This document shows positions 1 to 8,270 of a stretch of 64,000 nucleotides of DNA, in pieces. How positions within the stretch are numbered: position 1 is the stretch's first letter; every line of letters begins with the position of its first letter. The stretch spans positions 1 to 64,000 of the forward strand of contig NZ_JAGMUO010000128.1 in the NCBI RefSeq assembly GCF_019049325.1. The letters run 5' to 3'. The notes under the pieces are model-generated. The model had not been told where the DNA came from. It was given only the letters and a program-made list of their open reading frames with translations, and searched no databases. The position numbers were made by a program, and so were the translations under genes. The DNA comes from Streptomyces sp. AC512_CC834. GTDB taxonomy: Bacteria > Actinomycetota > Actinomycetes > Streptomycetales > Streptomycetaceae.

Positions 1-201
1 TTCGCGACGGACGCCGACGCGGTGACCCGGCAGGTCCTCGACGGGGTGCGGCCGGGTTCGGTCGTCGTCATGCACTGCACGCGCAGCGCCGCCCCGGTGA
101 CCGAGGAGGTGGTACGGGCGGTCGTGCCCGAGCTGCGCCGTCAGGGATACCGCTTCGTGAAGGTGTCGGAGCTGGTCGGCGCGACGAACGGCCGCGGCTG
201 A
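1..201 (+). CDS. Polysaccharide deacetylase (NodB-like), C-terminal fragment
   Basis: Only the last 66 residues are inside the window; the gene begins to the left of position 1. The visible part reads FATDADAVTRQVLDG..GSVVVMHCTRSAAPVTEEVVRAVVPELRRQGYRFVKVSEL. This matches the last strands of carbohydrate esterase family 4 (NodB) domains, where a G-S-V/I-V-L-x-H segment supplies an active-site His and is followed by a helix and the usual 'GYRFVTVSEL' ending. Inference: a hydrolase that removes N- or O-acetyl groups from a wall or extracellular glycan. The metal-binding motifs lie outside the window, so activity cannot be judged. Confidence 0.75.
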   Translation, partial: FATDADAVTRQVLDGVRPGSVVVMHCTRSAAPVTEEVVRAVVPELRRQGYRFVKVSELVGATNGRG

Positions 202-225
202 CGGGCCCGGGCCTACGCTGGAGGC

Positions 226-429
226 ATGAGCAGTGACGACGACCACGGCTCCGACCCCGGCGACTACTGCCTGATCGACGCGACCCGCCCGCCCCGGGCC
301 GACGGCCCGCCGTACGCGGAGTGCGTGCTGTGCCGGGAGCCGACGGAGTACCCGGAGTCGTACAAGGGCATCACGCTCTGCCCGGTCTGCGAGTGGCAGG
401 AGGCACAGCGCACGGCCTGCTCAGGCTGA
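226..429 (+). CDS. Small Cys-pair protein of unknown function (67 aa)
   Basis: A 67-residue acidic protein with two CxxC pairs (CVLC near residue 36 and CPVC near 53) separated by about 15 residues, plus a final Cys three residues from the end. The spacing suggests a small zinc ribbon or rubredoxin-like knuckle. I do not recognise the family. The ATG at 226 follows a GGAGGC stretch 3 bases upstream. Its last codons overlap the 3' end of the convergent membrane gene by 9 bases. Function unknown. Confidence 0.6.
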   Translation: MSSDDDHGSDPGDYCLIDATRPPRADGPPYAECVLCREPTEYPESYKGITLCPVCEWQEAQRTACSG

Positions 430-1092
430 TCTGCGCGAGCTGAGCCGGCAGGCCGCGGCGGTCGCGGCCGAGGCGATGACGGCCGCCGCGACCAGCGGCA
501 GCAGCGGCAGCGGGACCGCGCCCGACTTCGACCCGGCGACCAGGCCGCTGACCGCCGCCCGTGCCGGGGAGCCCGTCGCGACCAGCGCAAGCAGGGCCGC
601 CAGGAGCAGCGCCGGTACCGCGCGGCCGGGCGAGCGCAGCACCGGCCAGGCGGTGAGCGCGCCGACGGCGGTGCCGAGCAGGGCGCACACCAGCGCGGCG
701 AGCAGTCCGGCGCCGCCCGCCGGGAGCGGCGGTACGCGCGTGCCGTGACCGGTGCTGACGGGGTCGCTGATCAGCGTCACGACGACGGTCGCCGCCGTGC
801 CCAGTACCGCCGCGGCGGCGAGGGCCACCAGCACGCACGCCAGGTGGGCCCGAGCCGGGCCGCGCGCCGCCGACACGCATCCCCGGGCCGCGGGCGGCTC
901 ACCGGTGACGCAGACCCGCACCAGCCAGGCCGCGACCGGCAGCAGCATTGCCGCCGCCCAGCCCAGCGAGTCGAGCACCGGCTGCCCGCCCTGCACCCCG
1001 ATGCCGAGGGCGGCGGCGTACAGGACGACGGGCGGGAGCCAGCGCTGGGAACGCAGCAGGAGGGCGGCCTGGTAGCGCAGGAGGGCGGTCAT
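421..1092 (-). CDS. ABC transporter membrane subunit (exporter-type)
   Basis: A 223-residue, Ala/Leu/Val-rich protein with about six hydrophobic segments, starting MTALLRYQAALLLRSQRWLPP. The start overlaps the stop of the upstream ATP-binding gene as ATGA (1089-1092), so the two are translationally coupled and very likely form one transporter. No conserved permease motif is visible, as is common for small actinobacterial ABC-2-like exporters. Substrate unknown. The much longer open frame that runs on to 4008 is a high-GC artefact crossing several real genes. Confidence 0.65.
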   Translation of the reverse strand: MTALLRYQAALLLRSQRWLPPVVLYAAALGIGVQGGQPVLDSLGWAAAMLLPVAAWLVRVCVTGEPPAARGCVSAARGPARAHLACVLVALAAAAVLGTAATVVVTLISDPVSTGHGTRVPPLPAGGAGLLAALVCALLGTAVGALTAWPVLRSPGRAVPALLLAALLALVATGSPARAAVSGLVAGSKSGAVPLPLLPLVAAAVIASAATAAACRLSSRRSA

Positions 1093-1943
1093 CGGTGGTC
1101 CTCGGGGGCCTGCACGCTCACCACGTGCCAGGGCGGCCGGGCGGTCAGGAGCGCACGGAGCAGCACGTCGGAGTGGGAGGCGACGACGGTGAGCGCGCAG
1201 GAGCCGGGGCGGGTCTCCTCGGCGGACACGGCGATGCGCAGTGCGTCGGCGGGCGGGGCGGCGCCGGGCGGCCCCTGCACCCGGACGACGACGCGCGGTC
1301 CGGCCGGTGCCTTCGCGGGTGCGGTACGGCGGTGCAGGGTGCCGTCGCGCACGGCGTACGCGGCGTCGGGCGCGTCGGCCAGGCGGCGCGGGTCGTGGTC
1401 GACGAAGACGACGGCACCACCCGCTTCCGTGCGCTCGGCGACGGCCCGTTCCAACTCGGCCCGGGCGTCCGTGTCGAGGCCGGTCCAGGCCTCGTCGAGG
1501 ACGAGCAGCTCCGGTTCGGCGAGCAGCGCCTGCGCCACGGCCACCTTCTGGCTGCTGCCCTTGGACAGCCGGGAGAGCGGGGTGGCGGCGTACCCGGCGG
1601 CCCCGAGCCGCTCCAGCCACTGCCCGGCGGCGCGGGCCGCGGCCCGGCGGGACAGCCCGTGCACGGTGCCCAGGTGGGTGAGGTAGGAGACGGCGGTGAA
1701 GGGCAGGGCGGCCGGGAAGCGTTCGGGGACGTAGGCGGTGCGCGGGCGGCCCGTGACCCGGCCCTCGGTGGGGGCGTCTATGCCGGCGAGCATGCGCAGC
1801 AGGGTCGACTTGCCGGTGCCGTTGGTGCCCTCGACGCGGACGAGGGCACCGGGCGCCACGCTCAGGTTGACGCCGCGCAGCACCCAGGGGCCGCGGATGC
1901 CGTAGCGGCGTCCCACGCCGTCCAGCCGTAGCTCGGGTTGCAT
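1089..1943 (-). CDS. ABC transporter ATP-binding protein
   Basis: A 284-residue ATPase. Walker A is GTNGTGKST (39-47). The signature region LSKGSSQK (about 126-133) departs from the canonical LSGGQ. Walker B is LLVLDE (146-151), with the H-loop His at about 183 (FVDHD). An extra C-terminal segment of about 80 residues follows the ATPase fold. The start at 1943 (MQPELRL) puts the usual 'GVGRRYG' strand at the N-terminus; extending further upstream would run into the divergent gene at 1987. It powers the membrane subunit encoded downstream by ATGA overlap. The LSKG signature is typical of bacterial exporters of the CcmA/multidrug class; the cargo is unknown. Confidence 0.8.
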   Translation of the reverse strand: MQPELRLDGVGRRYGIRGPWVLRGVNLSVAPGALVRVEGTNGTGKSTLLRMLAGIDAPTEGRVTGRPRTAYVPERFPAALPFTAVSYLTHLGTVHGLSRRAAARAAGQWLERLGAAGYAATPLSRLSKGSSQKVAVAQALLAEPELLVLDEAWTGLDTDARAELERAVAERTEAGGAVVFVDHDPRRLADAPDAAYAVRDGTLHRRTAPAKAPAGPRVVVRVQGPPGAAPPADALRIAVSAEETRPGSCALTVVASHSDVLLRALLTARPPWHVVSVQAPEDHR

Positions 1944-1986
1944 GGGGACATACTCTCGCGGGCGGTCGGTTGGCAGACTGTAGGGC

Positions 1987-2736
1987 GTGAGCAACGACCC
2001 GACGACGCCCGTCCCCGTCCCCGTCCCTGTCCCCGACAGCCCCTTCCGTCCCGAGCCCGGCGACCGCGACCTCGCGCCGCAGTTCGTCCTGCCGCTCGTC
2101 GTACGCGTCGAGCGTGCGGCGCCGCCGCCCCGTACCGACGCGCTGGAGACCGCGGCCCGGGCGGTGCTGGTGATGCTCGGCGACGAGCGGTCCAGCGGTG
2201 ACGGCGAGTGGGCGCGGGCGATGCGGGACTGGCAGGACGCCCGTATCCGCAAGGTCGTGCGGCGGGCCCGCGGCGCCGAGTGGCGGCGGGCCGAGGCCCT
2301 GCCCGGCATCACCGTCACCGGCAAGACGGCCGAGGTGCGGGTCTTCCCACCGGTCCCGCTGGACGGCTGGCCCAAGGACCTGGCCCGTCTCCAGGTCTCC
2401 GGCACCGACCTCGACGACCCGGAGCCCCCGCTCGACGCCGACCTCTCGGCGCCGGTGCTCTGGATGAACCCCGACCTGGACATGTCGGCGGGCAAGGCGA
2501 TGGCCCAGGCCGGTCACGGTGCGCAGCTCGCCTGGTGGGAGCTGGACGACGCGGCCCGGGCCGCCTGGCGGGACGCGGGCTTCCCGCTGGCGGTGCGCAC
2601 CGCGGCCCCGGCCCGGTGGGGCGGCCTCACGACGAGCGGCCTGCCCGTGGTGCGCGACGCCGGGTTCACGGAGATCGCGCCCGGGTCGTGCACGGTGGTG
2701 GCGGACCATCCGGCGTTGCGGCGGGGCAACCCGTAG
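1987..2736 (+). CDS. Pth2-family peptidyl-tRNA hydrolase-like protein
   Basis: A 249-residue protein. The C-terminal part, roughly 155-249, has the PTH2 signature: LWMNPDLDMSAGKAMAQAGHGAQLAWW, then 'WGGLTTSGLPVVRDAGFTEIAPGS', matching the GKxxAQxxH core and the D-A-G-x-T-E-I segment of archaeal/eukaryotic-type peptidyl-tRNA hydrolase 2. The N-terminal 150 residues are an actinobacterial extension beginning with a (Pro-Val) repeat coded by a short CCCGTC microsatellite near 2008-2034. GTG start. The family cleaves the ester bond of peptidyl-tRNA, but the long extension and divergent core mean activity here is inferred. It is divergent from the ABC pair, with 43 bp between the starts. Confidence 0.7.
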   Translation: MSNDPTTPVPVPVPVPDSPFRPEPGDRDLAPQFVLPLVVRVERAAPPPRTDALETAARAVLVMLGDERSSGDGEWARAMRDWQDARIRKVVRRARGAEWRRAEALPGITVTGKTAEVRVFPPVPLDGWPKDLARLQVSGTDLDDPEPPLDADLSAPVLWMNPDLDMSAGKAMAQAGHGAQLAWWELDDAARAAWRDAGFPLAVRTAAPARWGGLTTSGLPVVRDAGFTEIAPGSCTVVADHPALRRGNP

Positions 2737-2772
2737 GCGGCGCCGTCCCGCGCTCCGTGGCATCGTGGGGGC

Positions 2773-3345
2773 ATGACCATCGACGTCCGCCCGGCCTCGG
2801 TCTTCGAGGACGTCCGGGCCCTGCTCGGCCCCAAGTCGCCGCAGGCCAACGTCTGTTGGTGTCTGAGCTACCGCGTCCCCTCCAAGGTGAACAACGAGCT
2901 GCGCGGACCGGCCCGCGGCGCCTACGTCGCCGAGCTGTGCCGTACGGGACCGCCTTTGGGGGTGCTCGCCTACGACGGCGACGAGCCGGTCGGCTGGGCC
3001 GCGGTGGCGCCGCGGGCGGACACATCCTTCGCACGCAACCGCAAGATCCCGCACGTGGACGATCTGCCGGTCTGGTCGTTGTGGTGCGTCCGCGTGCGCC
3101 CCGGGCACCGGAAGAAGGGGATCTCGCACTCCCTGATCGCCGGGGCCGTCGACTTCGCCCGCTCCCGGGGTGCCCCGGCGATCGAGGCGTATCCGCTCGA
3201 CAACGGGGGCGCGAAGGTCGACCTGACCATGGCATACGCCGGGATCCGGAGGAACTTCGAGCGTGCCGGGTTCGTCCACGCCGCCGACACCACCTCGGTA
3301 CTGGCCGGACACCCCCGAGTGCTGGTTCGGCTCGACCTGCGCTGA
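2773..3345 (+). CDS. GNAT-family N-acetyltransferase
   Basis: A 190-residue protein with a GNAT fold. A central strand '[17 protein letters not shown]' is followed by '[41 protein letters not shown]', which contains the acetyl-CoA-binding motif A in the form R-x-x-H-R-K-K-G-I-S (variant of Q/R-x-x-G-x-G/A). Close relatives are usually annotated only as GNAT acetyltransferases. The N-terminal Cys-Trp-Cys (CWCL) is conserved in this subgroup as I remember it. It lies 36 bp after the Pth2-like gene and is probably co-transcribed. Substrate unknown. Confidence 0.7.
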   Translation: MTIDVRPASVFEDVRALLGPKSPQANVCWCLSYRVPSKVNNELRGPARGAYVAELCRTGPPLGVLAYDGDEPVGWAAVAPRADTSFARNRKIPHVDDLPVWSLWCVRVRPGHRKKGISHSLIAGAVDFARSRGAPAIEAYPLDNGGAKVDLTMAYAGIRRNFERAGFVHAADTTSVLAGHPRVLVRLDLR

Positions 3346-3460
3346 GGCCCGGGGCCGCCCGCGAACCTCAAATGTTCCTCTGAAGACGCCCCCCTCGGGG
3401 TTCGGGCCCGGCCGCTCGGGCGATACCCCGGTCATGACGACAGTGAGGGAGGGATCGACC

Positions 3461-4825
3461 ATGCGACGACTGGGCACCGGTATCGGATGGCGCCCGGAAA
3501 TCGCGGACGTCGTCGAGGGGATGCCCGGCATCGACTGGGTCGAGGCCGTGTCCGAGAACCTCTGTCCGGGGCATCTGCCCGACTCGCTGCTGCGGCTGCG
3601 CGAGCGCGGGGTGACCGTCGTGCCGCACGGGGTCTCGCTCGGGCTCGGCGGCGGAGAGCGGCCGGACGCGGGCCGGCTGGCGGCGCTGGCCGAGGGGGCG
3701 GAGGTGCTGGGGTCGCCGCTGGTCACCGAGCACATCGCGTTCGTCCGGGCGGGCGGGGCGCTGACCGCCTCCCCGCTCCTTGAGGCGGGGCACCTGCTGC
3801 CCGTGCCGCGCACCCGTGACGCCCTCGACGTGCTCTGCGAGAACGTGCGCATCGCGCAGGACGCGCTGCCGGTGCCGCTCGCCGTGGAGAACATCGCCGC
3901 GCTGTTCTCCTGGCCGGGCGAGGAGATGACGGAGGGGCAGTTCCTGTACGAGCTGGCCGACCGGACGGGGGTGCGGCTGCTGATCGACGTGGCGAACCTG
4001 CACACCAATCACGTCAACCGGGGCGAGGACCCGGCCGAGGCGCTCGCCGAACTGCCCCTGGAGGCCATCGCCTACGTCCATGTCGCGGGCGGCTTCGAGC
4101 GGGACGGCGTCTGGCACGACAGCCACGCCCACCCCGTTCCGCGGCCGGTGCTCGACATCCTGACCGACCTCGCCTCGCGCGTGGCACCGCCGGGCGTCCT
4201 GCTGGAGCGGGACGAGAACTTCCCCCACGGCGACGAGATGCGGGGTGAGGTGGAGGCGATCCGCGTCGCCGTGGAGAAGGGGCGGCGGGCGGCGGGTACG
4301 GCAGCCGCCGGGAGCGCGGTGGCGCCGCGCATCTCGCGTATCGGTTCCGGTCCCGGTTCTGGTTCTGGTTCCGGTTCCGGTTCCGGTTCCGGTTCCGGCG
4401 CCGACGACGCCGTACGGCAGCGGCTCGGGCTCGCGCAGGCCGCGCTGCTGTCCGCGCTGGTCGCGGGGACGCCGGTGCCCGAGGGGTTCGACCGGGTGCG
4501 GCTGGGGGTGCAGGCGCGGGCGCTCGCCGGGAAGCGGGCCGACGTGGTCGCGAAGGTCGCGCCCGAACTGCCGGTGATCCTGGGGCGGGAGTACCGGCCG
4601 GCCTTTCTCGCCTACGCGCAGGGGTGCCCGATGAGCGGCGGCTACCGGCGGGACGCCCTCGACTTCGCCGCGCACGTGCTGCGGTCGGCTCCGGGGGACC
4701 TGGACTCGGGCGTGCGGGGGGAGTTGCGGGAGTGGTGGCTGGAGCGGTCGGGGCCGGTGCCGCGGTCGGCGCGCCCCGGGGTCCGGTTGGCCCGTGCGAC
4801 CAGGCGTGTTCTGCTGCGCCGCTGA
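3461..4825 (+). CDS. DUF692 (MNIO) multinuclear iron oxidase fused to a C-terminal partner-like domain
   Basis: A 454-residue protein. Residues 3-273 are a DUF692 TIM barrel with the likely metal ligands in place: H56 (VVPHG), H91 (TEH), E143 (VEN), D176/N179/H181/H184, H208 (YVHVAG), H222/H224 and E249. The family (MbnB, TglH and relatives) uses two or three irons to oxidise Cys or other side chains of ribosomal peptides, normally with a separate partner protein. Here a Ser-Gly linker (about 295-313) leads to a domain of about 140 residues (314-454) that resembles the N-terminal half of DUF2063-type partners ([14 protein letters not shown].. [18 protein letters not shown]). I chose ATG 3461 because GAGGGAGGG lies just upstream; ATG 3434 is possible. 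The TIGR04222-like membrane protein follows 117 bp downstream. Confidence 0.75.
   Translation: MRRLGTGIGWRPEIADVVEGMPGIDWVEAVSENLCPGHLPDSLLRLRERGVTVVPHGVSLGLGGGERPDAGRLAALAEGAEVLGSPLVTEHIAFVRAGGALTASPLLEAGHLLPVPRTRDALDVLCENVRIAQDALPVPLAVENIAALFSWPGEEMTEGQFLYELADRTGVRLLIDVANLHTNHVNRGEDPAEALAELPLEAIAYVHVAGGFERDGVWHDSHAHPVPRPVLDILTDLASRVAPPGVLLERDENFPHGDEMRGEVEAIRVAVEKGRRAAGTAAAGSAVAPRISRIGSGPGSGSGSGSGSGSGSGADDAVRQRLGLAQAALLSALVAGTPVPEGFDRVRLGVQARALAGKRADVVAKVAPELPVILGREYRPAFLAYAQGCPMSGGYRRDALDFAAHVLRSAPGDLDSGVRGELREWWLERSGPVPRSARPGVRLARATRRVLLRR
4343..4398. repeat. GGTTCC microsatellite encoding the Ser-Gly linker
   Basis: About nine tandem copies of a hexamer GGTTCC/GGTTCT/GGTCCC inside the MNIO gene. 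They code for an alternating Ser-Gly stretch between the DUF692 barrel and the C-terminal domain. Such a repeat can change length by slippage without breaking the frame, because the unit is six bases. Confidence 0.9.
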
Positions 4826-4942
4826 GCCGGGCACGACCACGCCGGGACATCACCAAACGGAACGTCACATACCCGCAACACTGCGTCCCGAAATATGAAC
4901 AGGGCATGGCGCCGGCGAAAGCCTTTGGCATAGAAGTACGGC

Positions 4943-5740
4943 ATGTTCTGGGTCCTTTTCCTCCTCTCGGCCTGGGCCGTCGCCGGCCTGTCTTGCCTGC
5001 GGCTGTGTCTGGCCGCCGTGCGCGCGGCGGCCGTCGATCCGCACGCCGTCGCCCGTGAGCACGCGCTGACGTTGTACGAGGCGGCGTTCCTTTCCGGCGG
5101 CCCGCGGCGGGTGGCCGACCTGACGCTGGTCTCCATGGCACGCCAGCGTCGGCTGCTGCTCGCGCACACCGGCTGGGCGACCGTCGTCGATCCGTGCGGG
5201 CGCGACGACATGGAACGGTCGGTCATAGGCGCGATAGGACCCGGGGGACAGTCCCGGATAGCGCCCGTACGGAGCACCGCGGCCACCGCGGAGGCGGTGC
5301 GGGGGCTGTCCGACCGGCTGGTCGACGCGGGTCTCGCCGTGCCGGACGACGGCGCCGACGGTGTCGCGGCCGGGGTCCGGCGGGTGCGGGTCGCCGCGGT
5401 GGCGGTGTGCGCGCTGGGCGCCGCCGCCCTCGCGCTGCCCCTTCCCGCGGGCCAGCCGCGCCCGCTGGTCGCCCTGTGGTTCGCGCTGCCGCTCGCCCTG
5501 GCCCTGGGCTGTCTCGCCATCACGCGGATGGAGGTCCACCCGTACTCGCGCTGGGCCTCCCCGGCCGGGCAGCGGCTGATCGGTGCCCTCGTCCAGCAGG
5601 CCGACGGCACGGCCGACGACCGTACCTACCTCACCTCGGTCGCCGTACGCGGCGTACACGCGATCGGCGAGCCGGACCTGCGGGCGGCCTTCGCCCACCG
5701 CGAGAAGTACGCCGGGGACCGCTGGGAGCGCCAGGCCTGA
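4943..5740 (+). CDS. TIGR04222-like membrane protein
   Basis: A 265-residue protein with one N-terminal membrane helix (residues 2-23), a soluble segment with ALTLYEAAFLSGGPRRVADLTLVSM, and a helical hairpin (about 149-195) followed by a short tail. The 'AAFLSGGPRRVADLTL' motif is what I recognise as the TIGR04222 domain. From memory, many TIGR04222 proteins end in a Gly/Cys-rich tail and sit next to DUF692 genes. This copy is next to such a gene but ends at WERQA with no Cys-rich tail. Probably a functional partner or substrate carrier of the MNIO enzyme upstream; no activity can be assigned. Confidence 0.6.
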   Translation: MFWVLFLLSAWAVAGLSCLRLCLAAVRAAAVDPHAVAREHALTLYEAAFLSGGPRRVADLTLVSMARQRRLLLAHTGWATVVDPCGRDDMERSVIGAIGPGGQSRIAPVRSTAATAEAVRGLSDRLVDAGLAVPDDGADGVAAGVRRVRVAAVAVCALGAAALALPLPAGQPRPLVALWFALPLALALGCLAITRMEVHPYSRWASPAGQRLIGALVQQADGTADDRTYLTSVAVRGVHAIGEPDLRAAFAHREKYAGDRWERQA

Positions 5741-5854
5741 CGCGCCGGGGGCGTACGGAGGCACTCGGCGCCGACACTCGCGGGCGGTGCTTGCCCCGCC
5801 CGGCCGCCGCACCAAACATCCCTTGTGTCACGCCGTGCACCGAAGGGATACGCG

Positions 5855-7534
5855 ATGCGAGCTGCCGCCCTCCACTGGGCCGCCGGGTCCTTGCTGCTGA
5901 CGACCCTCGCCGTCGCCCCGGCGCGGGCGGCCCCGGCGAGCCCGGCGCCCCCGACGGCCGGCCCGGGGTCCGCCGAGGCGCGCGGCACCGCCGTGGCCGC
6001 CGAGGCGCGCGGCACCGCCGTGGCCGCCGGGCGCGCGGCGGCGGCCGGCATCGAGTTCGGCAGGTGCCCGAAGGCCGAGGAACTGCCGGGCAGCATGCAC
6101 TGCGGGACGGTCGATGTACCCCTGGACTACGCGCACCCCGACGGGAAGCAGATCAGGCTCACCGTCAGCCGGGTGCGGGCCACGCACAAGGACCCGGACG
6201 ACGGCGAGCACGAGGTTCCCGGCCAGGGTGCCCTCCTCTACAACCCGGGCGGCCCCGGCGCCTCCGGGCTGTACTTCCCGCTGGTGGGCATGGTGCCCGA
6301 GTGGAAGCGCATCGCGGCCGCCTACGACCTCGTCGGGTACGCCCCGCGCGGGGTCGCGCCCTCCGCGCCGCTGTCCTGCCAGGACCCCGGGACCTTCTTC
6401 AAGGGGCCCCGGCCGGCGCCGACGCGGCCCTCGGACGCGTACAAGGAGCAGCGCGCCGCCGAGGCCGAGGCGTACGCGCGCGACTGCGCCGAACGGAGCG
6501 GGGACGCGCTGCGGCACTACCACTCGCTCAACAACGCCCGTGACCTGGAGGTCGTCCGCGCCGCACTGGGCGAGCGACGGCTCACGTTCATGGGCGCGTC
6601 GTACGGGACCTACCTCGGGGCGCTGTACGCCGAGCTGTTCCCCTCGCACGTACGGCGAATGGTGTTCGACTCGGTGGTGAACCCGGACCCCGGGCAGGTC
6701 TGGTACCGCAACAACCTCGAGCAGTCGGAGGCGTTCGAGGACCGCTGGGACGCCTTCAAGGAGTGGGTCGCCGAGCACAACGACGTGTACGGGCTCGGGG
6801 ACACGGCGAGGGAGGTGCAGGACAGCTACGAGGAGGCGAGCGCGCGGCTGGCGGAGAAGCCCGCGGGCGGGACGGTGGGACCCGCGCAGTTGCAGGGGGC
6901 GATGCTGAAGGCCGGGTACTACGACGACTACTGGCCGCACCGCGCCGAGGCGCTGTCGGCCTATCTGAAGGGGGATCCGCAGCCGCTGGTCGACCAGGCG
7001 GGGACGCGGACCGAGGAGGGTGCCGTCGCGGCGGAGAACTCCAACGCCGTGTACACGGCCGTCGAGTGCAACGACGCGCCCTGGCCGACGGACTTCGAGG
7101 TCTGGGACCGGGACAACACGCGGCTCGCCCGCCGGGCCCCGTTCGAGACCTGGGACAACGTGTGGACGAACCTGCCCTGCGCCTATTGGCAGGTGCCCCG
7201 GCAGCGGCCCCTCGACGTGCGCACCGCGCCGGGTGAGCTGCCGCCGACGCTGATCCTGGCCGCCGAGCGGGACGCGGCCACCCCGTACGAGGGCGCGCTG
7301 GAGCTGCGGCGGCGGCTGTCGGGCTCGGTGCTGGTGACCGAGCGGGACGCGGGGACGCACGGCATCGCCGCCGGCCCGAACGCCTGCGTCAACGCCCACC
7401 TGGAGGCGTACCTGCTGCGGGGCCGCCTCCCGGCGCGGGACGCGTCGTGCGCCGGGAGGCCGGAGCCGCGGCCGAGGCCCACGGCCGAACCGAGGTCCAC
7501 GGCCGAGCCAAGGTCCACGACCCCGAAGGCGTGA
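5855..7534 (+). CDS. Secreted S33-family tripeptidyl-aminopeptidase-like protease
   Basis: A 559-residue protein with a Sec signal peptide (MRAAALHW..TLAVAPARA, about 1-27) and an alpha/beta-hydrolase fold. The oxyanion segment is YNPGGPGASG. The nucleophile is Ser249 in GASYGTYLG, with Asp473 (ERDAATP) and His502 (GTHGIA), and a TAP_C-like terminus (ACVNAHLEAYLLRGRLP) follows. This is the layout of Streptomyces Tap/SlpD/SlpE proteases, which cut peptides from the N-terminus outside the cell. The usual 'D-x-R-G-x-G-x-S' is YAPRGVAPS here, so the flanking acidic residue is changed. ATG 5855 is chosen for GAAGGGA upstream and because it exposes the signal peptide. The Pro-rich tail carries repeated AEPRST units. 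Confidence 0.8.
   Translation: MRAAALHWAAGSLLLTTLAVAPARAAPASPAPPTAGPGSAEARGTAVAAEARGTAVAAGRAAAAGIEFGRCPKAEELPGSMHCGTVDVPLDYAHPDGKQIRLTVSRVRATHKDPDDGEHEVPGQGALLYNPGGPGASGLYFPLVGMVPEWKRIAAAYDLVGYAPRGVAPSAPLSCQDPGTFFKGPRPAPTRPSDAYKEQRAAEAEAYARDCAERSGDALRHYHSLNNARDLEVVRAALGERRLTFMGASYGTYLGALYAELFPSHVRRMVFDSVVNPDPGQVWYRNNLEQSEAFEDRWDAFKEWVAEHNDVYGLGDTAREVQDSYEEASARLAEKPAGGTVGPAQLQGAMLKAGYYDDYWPHRAEALSAYLKGDPQPLVDQAGTRTEEGAVAAENSNAVYTAVECNDAPWPTDFEVWDRDNTRLARRAPFETWDNVWTNLPCAYWQVPRQRPLDVRTAPGELPPTLILAAERDAATPYEGALELRRRLSGSVLVTERDAGTHGIAAGPNACVNAHLEAYLLRGRLPARDASCAGRPEPRPRPTAEPRSTAEPRSTTPKA
5974..6027. repeat. Perfect 27-bp tandem duplication inside the protease gene
   Basis: Positions 5974-6000 and 6001-6027 are identical and in frame. 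They duplicate a nine-residue block (AEARGTAVA) in the segment between the signal peptide and the catalytic domain. No divergence between the copies suggests a recent event. Confidence 0.9.
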
Positions 7535-8266
7535 TCAGGCCAGCCCGGCCACCAGCTCCGCGATGTCCTTGCGGCGCCCCGTGTAGAACGGGATCTCCTC
7601 GCGGACGTGCCGGCGGGCCTCGGAGCCGCGCAGGTGGCGCATGAGGTCGACGATGCGGTGCAGTTCGTCGGCCTCGAAGGCGAGGATCCACTCGTAGTCG
7701 CCCAGCGAGAAGGAGGCCACCGTGTTGGCGCGCACGTCCGGGTAGCCGCGGGCCATCTTGCCGTGGTCGGCGAGCATGCGGCGACGGTCCTCGTCGGGCA
7801 GCAGGTACCAGTCGTAGGAGCGCACGAACGGGTAGACGCTGATGTAGTTCCGCGGCGTCTCGTCGGCCAGGAAGGCCGGGATGTGCGCGCGGTTGAACTC
7901 GGCCGGCCGGTGCAGCGCCATGTTCGACCACACCGGCTCCAGCGCACGGCCCAGCTTCGTGCGGCGGAAGAGGTTGTACGCCTCCTGGAGCTGGTCGGCG
8001 GTCTCGGCGTGCCACCAGATCATCAGGTCGGCGTCGGCGCGCAGACCGGAGACGTCGTAGGTGCCGCGGATCGTCACGTCCTTCGCGGCGAGCTGGTCGA
8101 ACAGCTCCTGGACCTCGTCGGCGTACCCCGCGCGCTCCTCGGGGAGGGTGTCCTTGAGCTTGAAGACGGACCAGAGGGTGTAGCGGATGGCCTCGTTGAG
8201 GTCCTTGGCCAGCTTGCCCTTGTTGGGGATCCGGTCGGCAGCGGGGGTGGTGGCGTCGTCACTCAT
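7535..8266 (-). CDS. hemQ: Coproheme decarboxylase HemQ (chlorite-dismutase family)
   Basis: A 243-residue enzyme that catalyses the last step of coproporphyrin-dependent haem synthesis, the two oxidative decarboxylations of Fe-coproporphyrin III to haem b. Visible family features are [17 protein letters not shown] with catalytic Tyr145, His168 ([17 protein letters not shown]) as the probable proximal haem ligand, and His128 (NRAHIPAF) at the position of the extra actinobacterial distal His. Start MSDDATT at 8266; the upstream extension runs into hemY. It follows hemY with only 4 bases between them, so the two are one operon. Expected in the cytosol. hemE is about 14 kb away in this window. 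Confidence 0.93.
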   Translation of the reverse strand: MSDDATTPAADRIPNKGKLAKDLNEAIRYTLWSVFKLKDTLPEERAGYADEVQELFDQLAAKDVTIRGTYDVSGLRADADLMIWWHAETADQLQEAYNLFRRTKLGRALEPVWSNMALHRPAEFNRAHIPAFLADETPRNYISVYPFVRSYDWYLLPDEDRRRMLADHGKMARGYPDVRANTVASFSLGDYEWILAFEADELHRIVDLMRHLRGSEARRHVREEIPFYTGRRKDIAELVAGLA

Positions 8267-8270
8267 GCCC

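Noticed and set aside
421-4008. A 1195-residue minus-strand open frame spanning the ABC genes, the Pth2-like gene and the GNAT gene
   Set aside because: Only its last 223 residues look like protein with membrane helices; the rest is Arg/Pro/Gly-rich shadow of well-supported genes on the other strand or frame.
4343-4398. The GGTTCC repeats as a possible CRISPR array
   Set aside because: A simple hexamer tandem repeat without spacers, inside a coding frame.
5741-5854. A possible Cys-rich tail or separate Cys-rich peptide after the TIGR04222-like protein
   Set aside because: Read in all frames of the 114-base gap, there is no Gly/Cys repeat and no convincing small gene, so the tail appears to be truly absent.
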